Source of the DNA: Saccharibacillus sp. JS10
Lineage (GTDB): Bacteria > Bacillota > Bacilli > Paenibacillales > Paenibacillaceae
Length of the DNA stretch: 64,000 nt
Reading direction: 5' to 3'
NCBI RefSeq assembly: GCF_024436065.1
Contig: NZ_JANFNS010000005.1
Span: 248,001 to 312,000, forward strand
Position numbers and translations under genes: made by a program
Notes under the pieces: model-generated
Seen by the model: only the letters and a program-made list of their open reading frames with translations
Database searches by the model: none
What the model was told of the DNA's origin: nothing
Shown: positions 46,543 to 54,540 of the stretch, in pieces
Layout: each line of letters starts with the position of its first letter
How positions within the stretch are numbered: position 1 is the stretch's first letter

Positions 46543-46974
46543 CTACTCCTGTTTAAATTCGTTCCAATAGTCTTGAGCCATTTGTTTGAGTTCGTTCAGT
46601 TCTAAATCCTTATGCTCTTGATCAAAGATTTGAATATCTTTTGCTTCAATTATCAAAAAACCATAATTATTATTTTCTTCATTCCCACAGAAAATGCTTA
46701 TTCTCTCTTCTTTCACCTCTGTATGTAAGAATTCTAATTCCATTTCGTTAATCTGACTCACATCGTCTATAACACGATCTGATTCGCTATCTTTAAAGAA
46801 AATTGCATGAGTTTGTGTTAATTGAATATAAAATAAATCAAATCCTAATTTGACTCGCTCAGCTAAGTACTGGATTTCAATCTTAATTAAATAATCTTTA
46901 CCATCTTTAATGATTTCAAATAGCGTTCCATCATGGAAAATGTTAAATAGCACTTTCTGATCTTCTAAATTCAA
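46543..46974 (-). CDS. Hypothetical protein, 143 aa (cassette C14)
   Basis: Soluble acidic protein starting with TTG behind AAGGGAG. No family recognised; possibly an immunity-like or adaptor protein by its size and location, but this is speculation. Confidence 0.65.
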   Translation of the reverse strand: MNLEDQKVLFNIFHDGTLFEIIKDGKDYLIKIEIQYLAERVKLGFDLFYIQLTQTHAIFFKDSESDRVIDDVSQINEMELEFLHTEVKEERISIFCGNEENNNYGFLIIEAKDIQIFDQEHKDLELNELKQMAQDYWNEFKQE

Positions 46975-47024
46975 TGTCTTTATTCTCCCTTATGAGATGG
47001 ATGACATTTCTTTGTGTAGATTTC

Positions 47025-47219
47025 TGATAACGTTCCTCTATTCACGAACCTTCACTGCCTTAAGTAACCAGGGGGAACGGCCGCGACGCGGTTAAGCAGT
47101 TCAAGGTTGTTCGGCTGAAAAGACTTCCCTGCTGTTGAATTACTCCAATCTAATCCGCTTCTTACTGCTTCGGCCGGACCAAAGAGCCATAGCGACGCAG
47201 AGTGAATACGGTGTTAGAT
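47025..47219 (-). repeat. attC-like site 13, enlarged form
   Basis: 195 bp. Standard ends (TGATAACGTTCC... and AGTGAATACGGTGTTAGAT) enclose a first arm much longer than usual: AACCTT/AAGGTT and TTAA/TTAA form a stem that holds an inner CCGC-GAC-GCGG hairpin. A second arm GTTCGGC/GCCGGAC follows across a long loop. Confidence 0.85.
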
Positions 47220-47245
47220 AATGTGGTTGGCTTCTTGAATTACTT

Positions 47246-47920
47246 TCAAGGCTTTAGTGCTTTCCAAATGTATTTATATTCTTTTATTTGAATTATTCCA
47301 TTAGTCGTATTTTCTATAATCATTTTTTCCACTTCATCCTTATATCGATCTTCACTGTAATCTGGGTTTCCAGGAATATCAGAAACAAATTTTACATACT
47401 CATTTCGATTAGGAAATATAATTCTTGAGTCCTTATATTCTCTAATCTCAACATTTATAAAACCATTTTGTTGAAGTCGCTCTTTAACAAGTTCTAGTGC
47501 GCCTGAATGGATCCCAAACACTGTCCCTCCAGATCGAAGAATTCGACTATGATTTAGGATTGATGTTGGCCCTCTTCTATCGTATATAAAATCGAATTGT
47601 TCATCTTTAAATGGTAAATCTTCTTTTGTTGAGGTAAATACAAATTCAATGTTATCCCTTTTCAGTTGATTTGATTTAGCAATCTTTATTAATTCAATCG
47701 AATTATCAAATCCTACAATTGATTTTGCAAATTGTGACATTCTGATTGTAAAATCACCATGACCACAACCTGCGTCTAACACCTGATTAAAGTTAGGAAG
47801 AAGTTCAATTAATTCTTGTTCATAAATATTTTCCGCATTAATGCCTTCTATTAGAAATTTAGCATTTGTTTTATATCCGCCATTACGTATAGCGATAGAG
47901 TTATACCAATCTACTCCCAT
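47246..47920 (-). CDS. Class I SAM-dependent methyltransferase (cassette C13)
   Basis: 224 residues; motif I QVLDAGCGHGDFTIRMSQFAK and acidic loop VGFDNSIELIKIAK. GGAGGTC precedes the ATG. The region after motif I lacks a strong post motif, and the acceptor is unknown. Confidence 0.87.
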   Translation of the reverse strand: MGVDWYNSIAIRNGGYKTNAKFLIEGINAENIYEQELIELLPNFNQVLDAGCGHGDFTIRMSQFAKSIVGFDNSIELIKIAKSNQLKRDNIEFVFTSTKEDLPFKDEQFDFIYDRRGPTSILNHSRILRSGGTVFGIHSGALELVKERLQQNGFINVEIREYKDSRIIFPNRNEYVKFVSDIPGNPDYSEDRYKDEVEKMIIENTTNGIIQIKEYKYIWKALKP

Positions 47921-47958
47921 AAGCGACCTCCAAAGGTTTTTAAGTTTTCAGCCATTTC

Positions 47959-48118
47959 ATCTAACGTTTCCGTGTTCACGACGTCCCTCCACCTTAAGCC
48001 ACGAAGTGGCAGCCGCGATGCGGTTAGGTGGTGCGGATGTGTCCCGGCAATCACTTCTTCGACTTATCTTCCGGGACCAAGGCGGCTTGTCCGCCGATGC
48101 GTGAACATAGTGTTAGAT
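47959..48118 (-). repeat. attC-like site 12, enlarged form
   Basis: 160 bp. Ends ATCTAACGTTTCCGTGTTCACG and GTGAACATAGTGTTAGAT. First arm is a branched stem CCACCTTAA/TTAGGTGG holding CCAC-GAA-GTGG and CCGC-GAT-GCGG; second arm GTCCCGG/CCGGGAC; third arm GGCGG-CTTGT-CCGCC. Arm sequences are unrelated to the 96-bp form but the three-arm plan is the same. Confidence 0.88.
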
Positions 48119-48151
48119 GATGTTCGGGGCTTCGGAGCTTTACATTCAATT

Positions 48152-48547
48152 TCACTCATTAATCTTTAGTTCATAATTGTTTGCAGCTACCTCAAAGACG
48201 TCGTCATAGGTTTGAAGAATAAAGTGTCTTAAACTCCACCCTCGTTTACATTGTATATGTTTAATTAAATCCGAATCTAAGATCTCAAAGAAAGATGTTG
48301 AATTTGAAATATCATAGTTTATATATTTATCACTTATATCTAATTCGACCATATTAAAATACTTTACACCTTTAAACTTTAGAGAATATTTGATCCAATC
48401 CACGCTATCAATTTGAGTTAACCTTCCATTTATTTCACCAATAAGCTCAACATTATTTTCAATGTAATTATGATTAATTTTATCTAGAAATATACAATCT
48501 CTTCCTATTAGATCGCCGAGGCAAGTCTCAATCGGCTGTATTCTCAT
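48152..48547 (-). CDS. Hypothetical protein, 131 aa (cassette C12)
   Basis: Soluble protein, IETCLGDLIGRDCIFLDK at the start and YELKINE at the end, probably alpha/beta. No family recognised. GGGAGAG precedes the ATG. Confidence 0.65.
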   Translation of the reverse strand: MRIQPIETCLGDLIGRDCIFLDKINHNYIENNVELIGEINGRLTQIDSVDWIKYSLKFKGVKYFNMVELDISDKYINYDISNSTSFFEILDSDLIKHIQCKRGWSLRHFILQTYDDVFEVAANNYELKINE

Positions 48548-48567
48548 ATTTATCTCTCCCGAATTTT

Positions 48568-48663
48568 ATCTAACGTTCTTGTATTCATGACTCGACGTAT
48601 GTCGAGTGTTCGGCGAATGCTGGGTCAAGGATGTATGTCCGCAGCGTAAATATATTGTTAAGT
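48568..48663 (-). repeat. attC-like site 11
   Basis: 96 bp, ATCTAACGTTCTTGTATTCA to ATTGTTAAGT. Arm one ACTCGAC-GTAT-GTCGAGT is perfect; arms two and three carry mismatches. Confidence 0.9.
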
Positions 48664-48716
48664 TATGTTCCAGTCTTCATCGAATTACTCACTCAATTTC
48701 CTATGTTCTTTATCTG

Positions 48717-49094
48717 TTATGAACGAAGTAATTTAAATGCCTTTAGATCAATATCGAATTCTCCTTTAGTTAGTACATCGAGTCCTAAAAGTCTGTTAAT
48801 ATTGTGATATTTGAATGAGGTAAAGTCTATGTATACATCTCTTAAAACGAAATCCCCTACCTGTATACCCTCGATTCGTTTACTGAAGGCATGCTCTTTG
48901 CCTCCAATTCCGTAACTGGTTATGATCTCATCTTCAATTCCTACATGAATTCCAATCTCATCGACTTCATCTTGTGAAATCAAGCTATGACTAGCTCCGG
49001 TATCGATCACAATGTTAGATATGATTTTCTTCTGCTTATTAAAATGGACCGTTATTTCTGTAAATAACAGTCCATCTCTATATTCAATGTTCAT
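48717..49094 (-). CDS. Retropepsin-like aspartyl protease (cassette C11)
   Basis: 125 residues with the aspartyl-protease motif VIDTGASHSLIS and the later flap and ILG-like region (LLGLDVLTKGEFDIDLKAF). A single copy would act as a homodimer, as in retroviral-type proteases. It abuts the preceding small gene without a gap, so the two are one unit. Confidence 0.82.
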   Translation of the reverse strand: MNIEYRDGLLFTEITVHFNKQKKIISNIVIDTGASHSLISQDEVDEIGIHVGIEDEIITSYGIGGKEHAFSKRIEGIQVGDFVLRDVYIDFTSFKYHNINRLLGLDVLTKGEFDIDLKAFKLLRS

Positions 49095-49337
49095 TTAAAG
49101 ACTTCTCCTTAACCCTATATTTTTTCGCACCTTCACAATGACCTGGTCTTTAGAAGTATGATAGACCAAAGTCTTATCTCGACTGTTCAGTAATTCTCGG
49201 GTGGCTTCTTCATCACTGATCGGTCCAATCACAGCCACATCATCAATGATTTCTTGATGGTCCGTTTCTTCCGAATGAAGAACTTCAAACTTTAAGAACT
49301 GGTTCGGGAAAATCTGTTGAACTTCTTCCCATTTCAT
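49095..49337 (-). CDS. Partner of the aspartyl protease, 80 aa (cassette C11)
   Basis: Small protein beginning MKWEEVQQIFPNQFLKFEV, with the ATG placed by AGGAG 8 bases upstream. Its stop lies 1 base before the protease start codon, which suggests coupled translation. The pair is likely a two-protein system; the role is not known. Confidence 0.7.
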   Translation of the reverse strand: MKWEEVQQIFPNQFLKFEVLHSEETDHQEIIDDVAVIGPISDEEATRELLNSRDKTLVYHTSKDQVIVKVRKNIGLRRSL

Positions 49338-49407
49338 TATTATCACTCCTGTCTTTTGATGGTTATATTATACCATTTCATAAGCTTGTAACTCTCACTG
49401 GAATTTC

Positions 49408-49503
49408 ACTTAACGTTCCCGTATTCACGACTCGACGCATGTCGAGTGTCCAGCGAATGCCGGTCCAAGGACGTATGCCCGCAACGTGAATATTATGTTA
49501 TAC
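49408..49503 (-). repeat. attC-like site 10
   Basis: 96 bp, ACTTAACGTTCCCGTATTC to ATTATGTTATAC. Right end complements the start of cassette C10 at 14 of 15 bases. Confidence 0.92.
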
Positions 49504-49528
49504 GACGATTCGGACTTCTTCGAAATGG

Positions 49529-50110
49529 CTACAAAATTCTATTGAATTCTACTTCTTCACATATAATAAAAGACTTCCCCATAATTGCCACTAGAGATTT
49601 TTTAAGTTTTAGATCGAATTTTATCACAGATGGATGGAGTTGATTGATTTCTAACACTTTTTTATAAGTAGTAATAATTGACTCTGGACCTTTTGCTAAA
49701 AGTCCCTGGCTTTGCTTAAGTAACCATTCAAGATCTCCATTAAAATAATGTTGAAAATCAATCCAGTTATCCATTATCTTCTGATGCTGTATTAATAATT
49801 CTCCTATGATCTTAAACACATTTTTTGACTCGCCTTTAAAATATAATTCCTGAGTGGGTTCAAGATACTCCAGTAATAAAGGATGGTTTGTTTCAAGTTC
49901 AATATCATTAAAAAAATCTAATGTAATTTTATAATCTCTAACTTGTTTATACTCAACTTCCCACTTTTGAATAACGGTTTCGGTGGAATATAAAAAAACA
50001 TGGAATTCTACGATCAGATCTGTATTCATCTCTTTCATAAAGATTGGACGAAGATAGACATCATCTTCAAATATTGCATCTTTAAACTCAGTTTGAAATT
50101 TTTCAAAAAT
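49529..50110 (-). CDS. Hypothetical protein, 193 aa (cassette C10)
   Basis: The main frame from ATG 50038 has no good ribosome site. The frame is open a further 24 codons upstream and begins at an ATT at 50110, which has AAGGTGAAGGA 2-8 bases before it. The extra residues (FEKFQTEFKDAIFEDDVYLRPIF) look like real protein. So this is a second candidate for ATT initiation in the array. Downstream domain not recognised. Confidence 0.65.
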   Translation of the reverse strand: MFEKFQTEFKDAIFEDDVYLRPIFMKEMNTDLIVEFHVFLYSTETVIQKWEVEYKQVRDYKITLDFFNDIELETNHPLLLEYLEPTQELYFKGESKNVFKIIGELLIQHQKIMDNWIDFQHYFNGDLEWLLKQSQGLLAKGPESIITTYKKVLEINQLHPSVIKFDLKLKKSLVAIMGKSFIICEEVEFNRIL

Positions 50111-50138
50111 AGTCCTTCACCTTCTTTACCGAATTGTC

Positions 50139-50234
50139 GTATAACGTTCCTGTATTCACGACTCGACGCATGTCGAGTATCCGGCGACTGCCGGATCAAG
50201 GACGAATGTCCGCAGCGTGAATATTATGTTATAC
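50139..50234 (-). repeat. attC-like site 9
   Basis: 96 bp, GTATAACGTTCCTGTATTC to ATTATGTTATAC. Arms ACTCGAC-GCAT-GTCGAGT, ATCCGGC-GACT-GCCGGAT (both sides of a pair changed together) and GGAC-GAAT-GTCC. Confidence 0.93.
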
Positions 50235-50240
50235 GAAGGA

Positions 50241-51218
50241 TCAGTCTCCTTTGAATTTATTATCAAATACCAAATCAAGAAAATACTTTTCCATATCCTT
50301 TTCCTCTTTATCAAAGATATCGTTTTGGGTAGTTAGTAATTCCCTTAAAGCTTGATCTAGATCTTCAGATATATTTTTTAATTCTTCACTGTTACCCTTC
50401 AAGCTTGATCCGTGAACTATGGTTGATCTGACATCATAAGTTTTCTTAATAAGATCAAAGTATTTCCTTTTGTCAGATTTATTATTCCCCAACATCAATG
50501 CGACTCTTTCAGCAATTCTATAATTCATTTCAGTTTTTGCAGTTGAAAACAAACATTCTAATGCTGTGCAATAATAAACTATTTTCATAGGAAAAATAGA
50601 ACTACCCCTAGCAGATAAAACAAAATAATGTGCGCGGTCTATTCTAGTTGACTTTTTATTTTTAAAAAATACTTCATCAGTAGGAATTTTATAATCGGTA
50701 TTTTCATTAAATAAATTTTCTTTTTCGTTTTTTTTGAATTTCTCAATAGCTACATTTAATTCACTGTCTTTATACAATGTTTTATCATTACATAAAGTAG
50801 ATTTACTAAAAATTGCTGATAAAGAGGCTTTATAAGTAAATCCATTTTCAATATCATTCTCATACGCAATTAGAAAACCGTCTCTAACATAAATATTATT
50901 ATCTTTGACTTCCCAAAGTTCTGTAAGAAAACTTTGTACAATTCTCAAAAGGTGAAATGTCAGGTTAGAACCCACTTGATCCATATCTTCTTTAGTTTTT
51001 ATATACTCTATTTCATTTTTAACATAACAATAGACTACTCCTTCAAATTCATCTACTGAATGAACACCAACATTATATTTAACTAAATCAGAATTTAATA
51101 ATTTTTGTATTACTCCTGTTCTATTAGAGAAACGAGCTCTGGAAAAAAATTCAACTCCTTTATTCTTAACGCTCTCAAATTCCAGATTGTGCAGAATTGT
51201 TATAAATGTATATTTCAA
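50241..51218 (-). CDS. Apea-like HEPN domain protein (cassette C9)
   Basis: 325 residues starting with TTG behind AAGGAGG. The C-terminal part has the HEPN pattern of helices with the R-x4-H ribonuclease motif in VRSTIVHGSS, preceded by VYYCTALECLFSTAKTEMNYRIAERVALMLG. HEPN proteins of this sort are frequent in toxin and anti-phage systems as RNases. No partner antitoxin is in this cassette. Confidence 0.8.
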   Translation of the reverse strand: MKYTFITILHNLEFESVKNKGVEFFSRARFSNRTGVIQKLLNSDLVKYNVGVHSVDEFEGVVYCYVKNEIEYIKTKEDMDQVGSNLTFHLLRIVQSFLTELWEVKDNNIYVRDGFLIAYENDIENGFTYKASLSAIFSKSTLCNDKTLYKDSELNVAIEKFKKNEKENLFNENTDYKIPTDEVFFKNKKSTRIDRAHYFVLSARGSSIFPMKIVYYCTALECLFSTAKTEMNYRIAERVALMLGNNKSDKRKYFDLIKKTYDVRSTIVHGSSLKGNSEELKNISEDLDQALRELLTTQNDIFDKEEKDMEKYFLDLVFDNKFKGD

Positions 51219-51274
51219 TTTAATTCCTCCTTAAATTTATTTATTATCTATAATTTTTATGTTTTCGATATTGC

Positions 51275-51370
51275 GTATAACGTTCCTGTATTCACGACTC
51301 GACGCATGTCGAGTGTCCGGCGTATGCCGGACCAAGGACGTATGTCCGCAGCGTGAATATTATGTTAAGC
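51275..51370 (-). repeat. attC-like site 8, reference copy
   Basis: 96 bp, the cleanest example. Outer boxes GTATAAC and GTTAAGC; basal stem TATTCACG/CGTGAATA; arms ACTCGAC-GCAT-GTCGAGT, GTCCGGC-GTAT-GCCGGAC and GGAC-GTAT-GTCC. Confidence 0.95.
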
Positions 51371-51448
51371 GTTGCTTCTGTCTTCTTGAACTAAAGACAA
51401 ATTTCACGCATGTGAACTTATGTTTTTATCTAAAAAAGGATTTCTAAA

Positions 51449-52297
51449 TTACTCCTTTGATTTTCCTTTCATTTTCAAAGCGTCTTTTATAATTTTGTTC
51501 TTCTGTGATTCTGACATACTTTCTGCTGCTGCATTAATTGAGTTAAATCCAAATTGCATAGTTTGTACTATTAGTTCAGGTACTTTAAAAGGTTCTCCAA
51601 ATAAAATTCCGCTCACTTTTGAGATTATTGGAACTTCCATATCTTCAACATTTGAATTTTTAAAGTTTATACATCCTGCTACAAACGGCATCTTTACATA
51701 AACAAACCCCCAAGATCCGTTATTTTCAATAGTTTTATTTAATTCAATAGTTCTCGAAAAATAGTTTTTCGTAAGTTCATCCGGATATATTTTTGAATTT
51801 ATATATTTAGTTGTAAATGGCAGTAAAGTTATCATTTCTTCACATTCTTTTTCCTCGCCATTTAGATATGCTCTCCACTGCTCTACTTTTTTCTTTATAT
51901 CTCCTATTTCATTTTCATGAAAATCTTCGAATTCATTTTTCATAATACATTGATATAAATATCTCCAAGCAATTGAAAGGTAAAATTTATAAAGCCAATC
52001 ACCTTTATATTCAAGAACAAAATTGTTATCATTTTTTCTGATTGCGTGAAATACTTTTTTAGCAAACAAAGTTTCTAACTCACCAAATTTTAATTCACAT
52101 GTTTTACATAACATATACTCCTTGTGTCCATCTTGAACTCTTTGATCAGGTTTATTTGCATTTCTCATATTTTTTGTTACACCAGAGTTTTTTAGATACT
52201 TAAATACGAATTTCGGCATAATATGACTGTTTTGTAGAGTCTTTTGTGTATTACAAAGTGCGCATTTTCCGGTTCTTATTTCTTGTTTTATTGTCAT
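51449..52297 (-). CDS. HNH-type zinc-binding protein (cassette C8)
   Basis: 282 residues. A zinc/HNH-like N terminus CALCNTQKTLQNSHIMPKF with a second pair LCKTCELKFGELE, as in HNH endonuclease-like proteins of defence islands. The rest is helical and lysine-rich. Nuclease activity is inferred from the motif only. GGGGTGATG before the ATG. Confidence 0.72.
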   Translation of the reverse strand: MTIKQEIRTGKCALCNTQKTLQNSHIMPKFVFKYLKNSGVTKNMRNANKPDQRVQDGHKEYMLCKTCELKFGELETLFAKKVFHAIRKNDNNFVLEYKGDWLYKFYLSIAWRYLYQCIMKNEFEDFHENEIGDIKKKVEQWRAYLNGEEKECEEMITLLPFTTKYINSKIYPDELTKNYFSRTIELNKTIENNGSWGFVYVKMPFVAGCINFKNSNVEDMEVPIISKVSGILFGEPFKVPELIVQTMQFGFNSINAAAESMSESQKNKIIKDALKMKGKSKE

Positions 52298-52337
52298 TTC
52301 ATCACCCCTAATTTATTTTATTGTTTACAGAAATTTC

Positions 52338-52433
52338 GCTTAACGTTCCTGTATTCACGACCCGACGTATGTCGGGTGTCTGGCGAATGCCGGACCCAGG
52401 GCATATGCCCGCAGCGTGAATATTTTGTTAAGC
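52338..52433 (-). repeat. attC-like site 7
   Basis: 96 bp, GCTTAACGTTCCTGTATTC to TTTTGTTAAGC; arms ACCCGAC-GTAT-GTCGGGT, GTCTGGC-GAAT-GCCGGAC (one G-T pair) and GGGC-ATAT-GCCC. Both boxes fit RYYYAAC/GTTRRRY of classical attC. Confidence 0.95.
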
Positions 52434-52458
52434 GATGCCGCTCTCTATTTTAAATTTA

Positions 52459-53586
52459 TTATAAATCTTTAGATTTTACTCCTTCTCTAATTTGCATGTC
52501 TTCTTCATTGAAATATGCTCTAGGAATGATGAAATTTTCTCCATCAATAGTAATTGTATGACTAGGAACATTTGATTTGACTTGCATTATATAAGTATCA
52601 CCATCTTTTCTAACTGGGTTCTCTACTTCATGGTAACCAGGTAGGTTATCTGGATTATAATAATATACTTTGTATGCAACATCTTTTTCTTCTACTCCTT
52701 GAGGTAGGGAACCAAATTGTAATAACAGTACTTGCTTGTATTCTATATTTCCTAGAGAGGTGCAATGGTTATATACTTTCTCAATGAATTCTTCTTTCAA
52801 TTCAAATACGTTCCCTGAACCCCTATCAACAAACTTATCATGACCTATTACGTAATGGTTTCCTACTTGCTTTGGTAATTCTTTATACTTTCTTAAGTTC
52901 AACTTCCCTAATCTGCTATTTGTAAGTAAGTCAAACAATGATAAATAGAATTCAAATAAAGTATCCTCCTTAAAATGAATTGAAATTAATCGAGTATTTA
53001 TATTGAATTCTTCGCTTCTCAAACTATTCTTGAGTCGGTTCATATGAAATATGATTCCTTCATTAAGTACTACGACCATATTAGGCCATAAATCACAATC
53101 TACTTTAGATTCATATTCTTTAAGATTTTTTTCAAGGGATTCTAATGAATTTCCTCCCAGGCTATATGCAAATATTATTCCAAAAGGACGTGTAGCTGAA
53201 TTGTTTTTCGGTACAAGCTTCTTATAAGAAGCTATATTCTCAAGCCCCTCTATTAGTTTTTGCTTTGAAAGTTTTGATTTGACTTCAATTACTCCATAAA
53301 CCGACTCGCTCGGAAAAACTTGAATGGATTCGCCAAATACGATCACTGGACAATTTTCTTTATCATAAAATATTAAATCTGCTTGTTTTGAAGTATCACT
53401 ATTCGATCCCACGATTTCCCCAAACCCTATAGAATATTTGCGAGGTACCCTTCCATCCTCAAGAAATCTTTTGAGTGATCCTTCTCTATAAGTTCCAGTA
53501 GACCCTGAATGGTTTATCTGTGCAGAAATATTAAAATCTGATATTAATTTTTTTGAGGCTTCTCTAAATATTAATTTTACGTTCAT
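52459..53586 (-). CDS. DUF6602-like protein, possible nuclease (cassette C7)
   Basis: 375 residues. The order HSGSTGTYREGSLKRFL, YSIGFGEIVGSNSDTSKQADLIFYD and VYGVIEVKSKLSKQKL resembles the DUF6602 family. The last part has a D...E-V-K spacing typical of PD-(D/E)XK restriction-like folds. Nuclease function is therefore an inference. AAGGAAG before the ATG. Confidence 0.7.
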   Translation of the reverse strand: MNVKLIFREASKKLISDFNISAQINHSGSTGTYREGSLKRFLEDGRVPRKYSIGFGEIVGSNSDTSKQADLIFYDKENCPVIVFGESIQVFPSESVYGVIEVKSKLSKQKLIEGLENIASYKKLVPKNNSATRPFGIIFAYSLGGNSLESLEKNLKEYESKVDCDLWPNMVVVLNEGIIFHMNRLKNSLRSEEFNINTRLISIHFKEDTLFEFYLSLFDLLTNSRLGKLNLRKYKELPKQVGNHYVIGHDKFVDRGSGNVFELKEEFIEKVYNHCTSLGNIEYKQVLLLQFGSLPQGVEEKDVAYKVYYYNPDNLPGYHEVENPVRKDGDTYIMQVKSNVPSHTITIDGENFIIPRAYFNEEDMQIREGVKSKDL

Positions 53587-53627
53587 AAATTAATCTTCCT
53601 TAATTTATTATTTGTGTTAACGGTTTC

Positions 53628-53723
53628 GCTTAACGTTCCTGTATTCACGACCCAACGAATGTTGGGTGTCCGGCGAATGCCGGACCGAGGACATATGTCC
53701 GAAGCGTGAATATTATGTTATCC
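53628..53723 (-). repeat. attC-like site 6
   Basis: 96 bp, GCTTAACGTTCCTGTATTC to ATTATGTTATCC; first arm ACCCAAC-GAAT-GTTGGGT has two paired changes relative to the common form, with GTCCGGC-GAAT-GCCGGAC and GGAC-ATAT-GTCC. Confidence 0.95.
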
Positions 53724-53753
53724 GAAGTTATCTACTTCTACGAATCACATTCA

Positions 53754-54377
53754 TTATTTACTATCTAATTTTAATTCTTCTTCTAATTTTCTCGTCTCAA
53801 AAAAACCATTACTCTCAACTTCACGCCATACGACTGTATCAAATTCTCTCCATTTAGGCTCTTTCAGGTCATTATATTCAATTACTGCGACCTCATTATT
53901 ATTGATCCATAATCTAATATTCAAGAAAAATTCATTTCCGAAGATATCTTCATAAATAATTGTCGTTACATAGGTGGCATAACTATATTCAATCTCATCA
54001 GCTCTAGCCACTCTTATGACAAAAGGAATTGAAATACCTTCTGGAATACGTATGCTATTTGAACCTACTCTAAAAATATGTGGCTCTTGATCTTGGCTAT
54101 AAAACTTCAATACTCTTACATTATTTGCAGATCCCTTTCCTATATTTTTTATACCGAAGAAGACTAACTTTGGCTCTCCTAAACAGTCTTCAGTAATAGG
54201 GTATTCAAAATTACAAGCAAAAAGATTATCATCATTTACAAACTCTTTGATTCTACTAGGAATAAATAAAGGTTTAACTGATGTTCTTCTAGTAATAATA
54301 AGATTACGAAGGGTGATTATTGAAACACCGAACGCAAGGATTGGAATTCCACTTGTAATTAATGTTGTGATTATCAT
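53754..54377 (-). CDS. Membrane-anchored hypothetical protein, 207 aa (cassette C6)
   Basis: One N-terminal membrane helix (LITSGIPILAFGVSIITL) followed by a soluble beta-rich domain of ~170 residues with NIGKGSANNVRVL. No known family. GATAGGGA site before the ATG. Confidence 0.68.
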   Translation of the reverse strand: MIITTLITSGIPILAFGVSIITLRNLIITRRTSVKPLFIPSRIKEFVNDDNLFACNFEYPITEDCLGEPKLVFFGIKNIGKGSANNVRVLKFYSQDQEPHIFRVGSNSIRIPEGISIPFVIRVARADEIEYSYATYVTTIIYEDIFGNEFFLNIRLWINNNEVAVIEYNDLKEPKWREFDTVVWREVESNGFFETRKLEEELKLDSK

Positions 54378-54410
54378 TATTGTTCCCTATCCCTTTGTTT
54401 TGATAATTTC

Positions 54411-54506
54411 GGATAACGTTCCTGTATTCACGACCCGGCGCATGCCGGGTGTCCGACGAATGTCGGACCCAGGGCGTATGCCTGCAGCGTGAATATTATG
54501 TTATCT
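54411..54506 (-). repeat. attC-like site 5
   Basis: 96 bp, GGATAACGTTCCTGTATTC to ATTATGTTATCT; arms ACCCGGC-GCAT-GCCGGGT, GTCCGAC-GAAT-GTCGGAC and GGGC-GTAT-GCCT. Confidence 0.95.
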
Positions 54507-54540
54507 GATGCTAGTATCACCTTCGAGTATGCTTAATAAC

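Noticed and set aside
51105-51447. Plus-strand ORFs with recurring peptides such as MSGVCRTKD and CPQREYYV near many sites
   Set aside because: They are translations of the repeated recombination sites themselves and share no protein features; they appear wherever a site lies.
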